Source: Geobacillus stearothermophilus ATCC 12980
Lineage (GTDB): Bacteria > Bacillota > Bacilli > Bacillales > Anoxybacillaceae
Assembly: GCF_030369615.1 (NCBI RefSeq)
Contig: NZ_CP128494.1
Coordinates: forward strand, 468,001-532,000
Reading direction: 5' to 3'
Length of the DNA: 64,000 bases
Shown here: positions 62,199-64,000 of the stretch, piece by piece
How the letters are laid out: each line of letters begins with the position of its first letter
How positions within the stretch are numbered: the stretch's first letter is position 1
Notes under the pieces: model-generated
What the model was told of the DNA's origin: nothing
What the model saw: the letters and a program-made list of their open reading frames with translations, nothing else
Database searches by the model: none
Made by a program: the position numbers and the translations under genes

Positions 62199-63335
62199 CT
62201 AAATAAGTTGTGGTTGGCGGAACGGCTCTTTGCGGGAGATCATGCAAAAGATGATCACCAACATCCGCCGAGCAATGGCGATGAGGGCTTTTTTCTTCCC
62301 GCACCGGGCCGCCAACGACCAAAACTTTCGGGACAAGGGATGCGTCTTGGATCGAGCTGCTGACCATGCCGCCTCGCATAACGCCGATCGGAGATGGGGA
62401 TTGCCTTTTGTCGTGCGCGTGCTCTTTCGCTTTCCGGCGCTTTCATGGTTGCCGGGGGACAATCCAGTCCATGAAGCCGCCCGTTCCGGCGTTTCAAAGA
62501 CGCTCATGTCGGTTCCCATCTCGGCGATGATGACGGCGGCGGTTTGTTTTTTCACTCCGGGCATGGTCATCAGCAGGTTCACTTCCTCGCGATACGGCTC
62601 GAGCAGGCGGTCGATGTGTTGGTCGACTTCTTCGATGAGCCGCTCCAATTCCTCAACGTGTTTCCACAAGAGGCGAAGGAGACGGAGCTCGTGTTCGGTC
62701 AAGGTGCCGAGCAGCGAATCGTACACCGCTTGCTTTTTCTTTTTGAGCCTTCCGCGCAGGCATTCATCCAACTCGTCCTTGTCCACGTATCCCTTCTCCA
62801 GCAGCCGGGCGAGGATGTCTTTTCCGGAAACGCCGAAGAGATCGGAGAGGACCGAGCCGAGTTTGACATTGGAAGACTCGAGCACTTTTTGAATCCGGTT
62901 TTTCTCCGAAGTCAGCTGTCCGACCCACTTTTTGCGGAGGCGGGTAAAATCCCGCAATTCGCGAATATCCGCTGGGGGGACGAAACTTTTTTCAACGAGT
63001 CCATGGCGGAGCAGCTTGGCGATCCACTCGGCGTCAGAGACATCGGTTTTTCTTCCCGGGACATTTTTGATCCGCTGCGGATTGGCCAGTGTCAAGTCGA
63101 CATAGCCCTCGAGGAAGGCGAAGACCGGTTTCCAATACACGCCGGTGGATTCCATGGCGACATGGGTGACGCCATGTTCTTCGAGCCACTCAAGCAGGTC
63201 GCCAAGTCCCTTCGAGAACGTGGAGAAGGTTTGAATGTCCTTTTGAATGTGTCCATCTTCTTCCCATAGCGCGCAGGCGACGATGGTTTCGGCATGAACA
63301 TCCAATCCTGCGCAGCGAGGATAGATGACATCCAT
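62199..63335 (-). CDS. IS110-family transposase, copy B
   Basis: A 378-residue protein identical to copy A, with the same start signal (ATG 63335). In the dimer, its downstream end lies next to the noncoding left end of copy A. Joined ends of this kind occur in the circular intermediates of the family and can create a stronger promoter for the next recombinase gene, here copy A. Confidence 0.92.
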   Translation of the reverse strand: MDVIYPRCAGLDVHAETIVACALWEEDGHIQKDIQTFSTFSKGLGDLLEWLEEHGVTHVAMESTGVYWKPVFAFLEGYVDLTLANPQRIKNVPGRKTDVSDAEWIAKLLRHGLVEKSFVPPADIRELRDFTRLRKKWVGQLTSEKNRIQKVLESSNVKLGSVLSDLFGVSGKDILARLLEKGYVDKDELDECLRGRLKKKKQAVYDSLLGTLTEHELRLLRLLWKHVEELERLIEEVDQHIDRLLEPYREEVNLLMTMPGVKKQTAAVIIAEMGTDMSVFETPERAASWTGLSPGNHESAGKRKSTRTTKGNPHLRSALCEAAWSAARSKTHPLSRKFWSLAARCGKKKALIAIARRMLVIIFCMISRKEPFRQPQLI

Positions 63336-63687
63336 GATGAAAATCCTCCTTTTCGATGATCGAGTGCGCAAACAGTGAATCCACGGGAGACATGCGGCAG
63401 TTTTCCGTTCGTCGTCACCTTTCCTCTATCACAGGAAAGGGCGGACAATGGGTGGTGCACCCAGTGGATTCAAACACTTTTCCGTACAGGGTCTAAGCCA
63501 CCATTAAGCATAACGTCCTGTTAAACTGTTTGCGCCTATTCTTCATTATGGGAAGAAAAGGGGGATTTTCATCCCTGGGTGGAGGGCAAACCATTGCCCA
63601 TGGATCTTTTCCGTGAAAATAATGAATCCATGAGCGGTTATTTTCATGCTTGGGTGGCGAGTAAAAGCTTACTCATGGATGTTTTTT
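63336..63687 (-). other. Noncoding left end of IS110 copy B
   Basis: Same sequence as the left end of copy A, apart from the flanking GTGTAAAA beyond the six T. Confidence 0.45.
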
Positions 63688-63689
63688 GT

Positions 63690-63721
63690 GTAAAAAAAAA
63701 ACGCCCCCACACGGGGGGCAT
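63690..63721 (-). terminator. Terminator of yhfH
   Basis: On the minus strand TGCCCCCC / GGGGGCG stem, followed by about ten T; it ends five bases from the IS copy B end. Confidence 0.8.
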
Positions 63722-63808
63722 TAAAGCAAAAAAGGCAGGTTGCATCGGGGAACAGCCTATTGCCGGCGGGGCAGCCGGCATCGTGACGCAAGGGCAGCGT
63801 CCGCTCAC

Positions 63809-63946
63809 CTAGTGGCGGTAAGCGGTGCCAAGGCAGTCAGAGCATGTGTTGCCGTAGCACTCGTGCTGCTCGTCGATCGTTTTGCCGCATTGCGAGCACT
63901 TTTTCGGTGCTGTGTTTTTGAAAAATTCTAACACTTTCATCAACAT
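63809..63946 (-). CDS. yhfH: YhfH-family small zinc-finger-like protein, 45 residues
   Basis: The frame starts 'MLMKVLEFFKNTAPKKCSQC' and continues 'GKTIDEQHECYGNTCSDCLG' to 'TAYRH'. The two Cys pairs (CSQC and CSDC) with another Cys in 'HECYGN' mark the YhfH family of bacilli. GGAGGGGATCACA precedes the ATG; an in-frame ATG two codons later is possible. In B. subtilis yhfH lies several genes beyond yhgD-yhgE. Its presence right beside the IS pair shows that the stretch between has been lost or moved. Confidence 0.85.
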   Translation of the reverse strand: MLMKVLEFFKNTAPKKCSQCGKTIDEQHECYGNTCSDCLGTAYRH

Positions 63947-64000
63947 TGTGATCCCCTCCGTTGTCTTGGTGATTTTATTGTATTATAACACAGATAAAAA

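Larger units (their letters stand above)
62056..63687 (-). mobile_element. IS110-family element, copy B of the head-to-tail pair
   Basis: Second 1632-base unit; apart from the flanks it appears identical to copy A throughout. Its right end (GGATG then TTTTTT) joins the yhfH terminator region. Confidence 0.85.

Noticed and set aside
63740..63931. A 63-codon plus-strand frame at the right end
   Set aside because: Antisense to yhfH, which has a strong binding site, family motifs and a terminator.

Overview
The window reads as a chromosome segment of a thermophilic, spore-forming bacillus, almost certainly a Geobacillus. The evidence is a GC-rich coding style, a CydB end followed by a 33-codon CydS, spore genes (an alpha/beta SASP, YjcZ, YhaL, YheC/YheD proteins), and a right half that follows the Bacillus subtilis order yheBA - yhaX - hemZ - yhaQP - yhaM - yhaL - serC - trpP - hpr - yhaI - prsA - hit - ecsAB - yhfA - hemEHY - yhgD. 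No rRNA, canonical tRNA, CRISPR array or replication origin was seen.

Layout, left to right. 1-5.5 kb: the end of the cytochrome bd oxidase operon (cydB, cydS), a 5'-deleted SMR efflux gene, a yybP-ykoY manganese riboswitch ahead of a DUF1232 gene and a TerC-family gene, and cstA with its small YbdD-like partner. 5.5-15.75 kb: a broken panE-like gene, then an AT-richer island bounded by two IS982-type elements and flanked by a 9-bp direct repeat. The island carries a maltose/alpha-glucoside PTS operon (malP, malA, an RpiR-type regulator, a membrane protein, a separate IIA) that is itself interrupted by an IS110-family element and an internally deleted IS4-like element. 15.8-20.8 kb: a GH13 alpha-glucosidase, a YfiT-like protein, an MFS exporter and an rRNA methyltransferase. 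20.8-28.4 kb: a TPP riboswitch and one long thiamin operon (tenA-ykoEDC-tenI-thiO-thiS-thiG-thiF) combining pyrimidine salvage and uptake with thiazole synthesis. 28.4-40.4 kb: a microprotein, a CNNM/CBS protein, a SASP gene with an unusual leader holding a tRNA-like cloverleaf, msmX with its PucR-type neighbour, four consecutive ATP-grasp YheC/YheD genes, and yheB-yheA. 40.4-60.4 kb: the syntenic yha-hem block, with TRAP control of trpP and a coproporphyrin-type haem operon. 60.4-63.7 kb: two identical head-to-tail IS110-family elements that cut yhgD after 46 codons. The sequence resumes at yhfH, so yhgD's 3' end and yhgE are missing.

How it works together: the 5990-15748 island brings maltose uptake by phosphorylation and hydrolysis of the phosphorylated sugar, and it sits directly upstream of a resident alpha-glucosidase. 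Candidate CcpA sites (cre) occur at malP, malA and that glucosidase. The thiamin operon is controlled as a unit by TPP, trpP by tryptophan-bound TRAP, and the TerC gene by manganese through a chain of mutually exclusive helices. The points most worth following are the IS982-bounded sugar island, the tRNA-like SASP leader, the noncoding ends of the IS110 elements (possible bridge RNAs), the tandem IS110 dimer with its adjacent deletion, and the four-gene ATP-grasp cluster.
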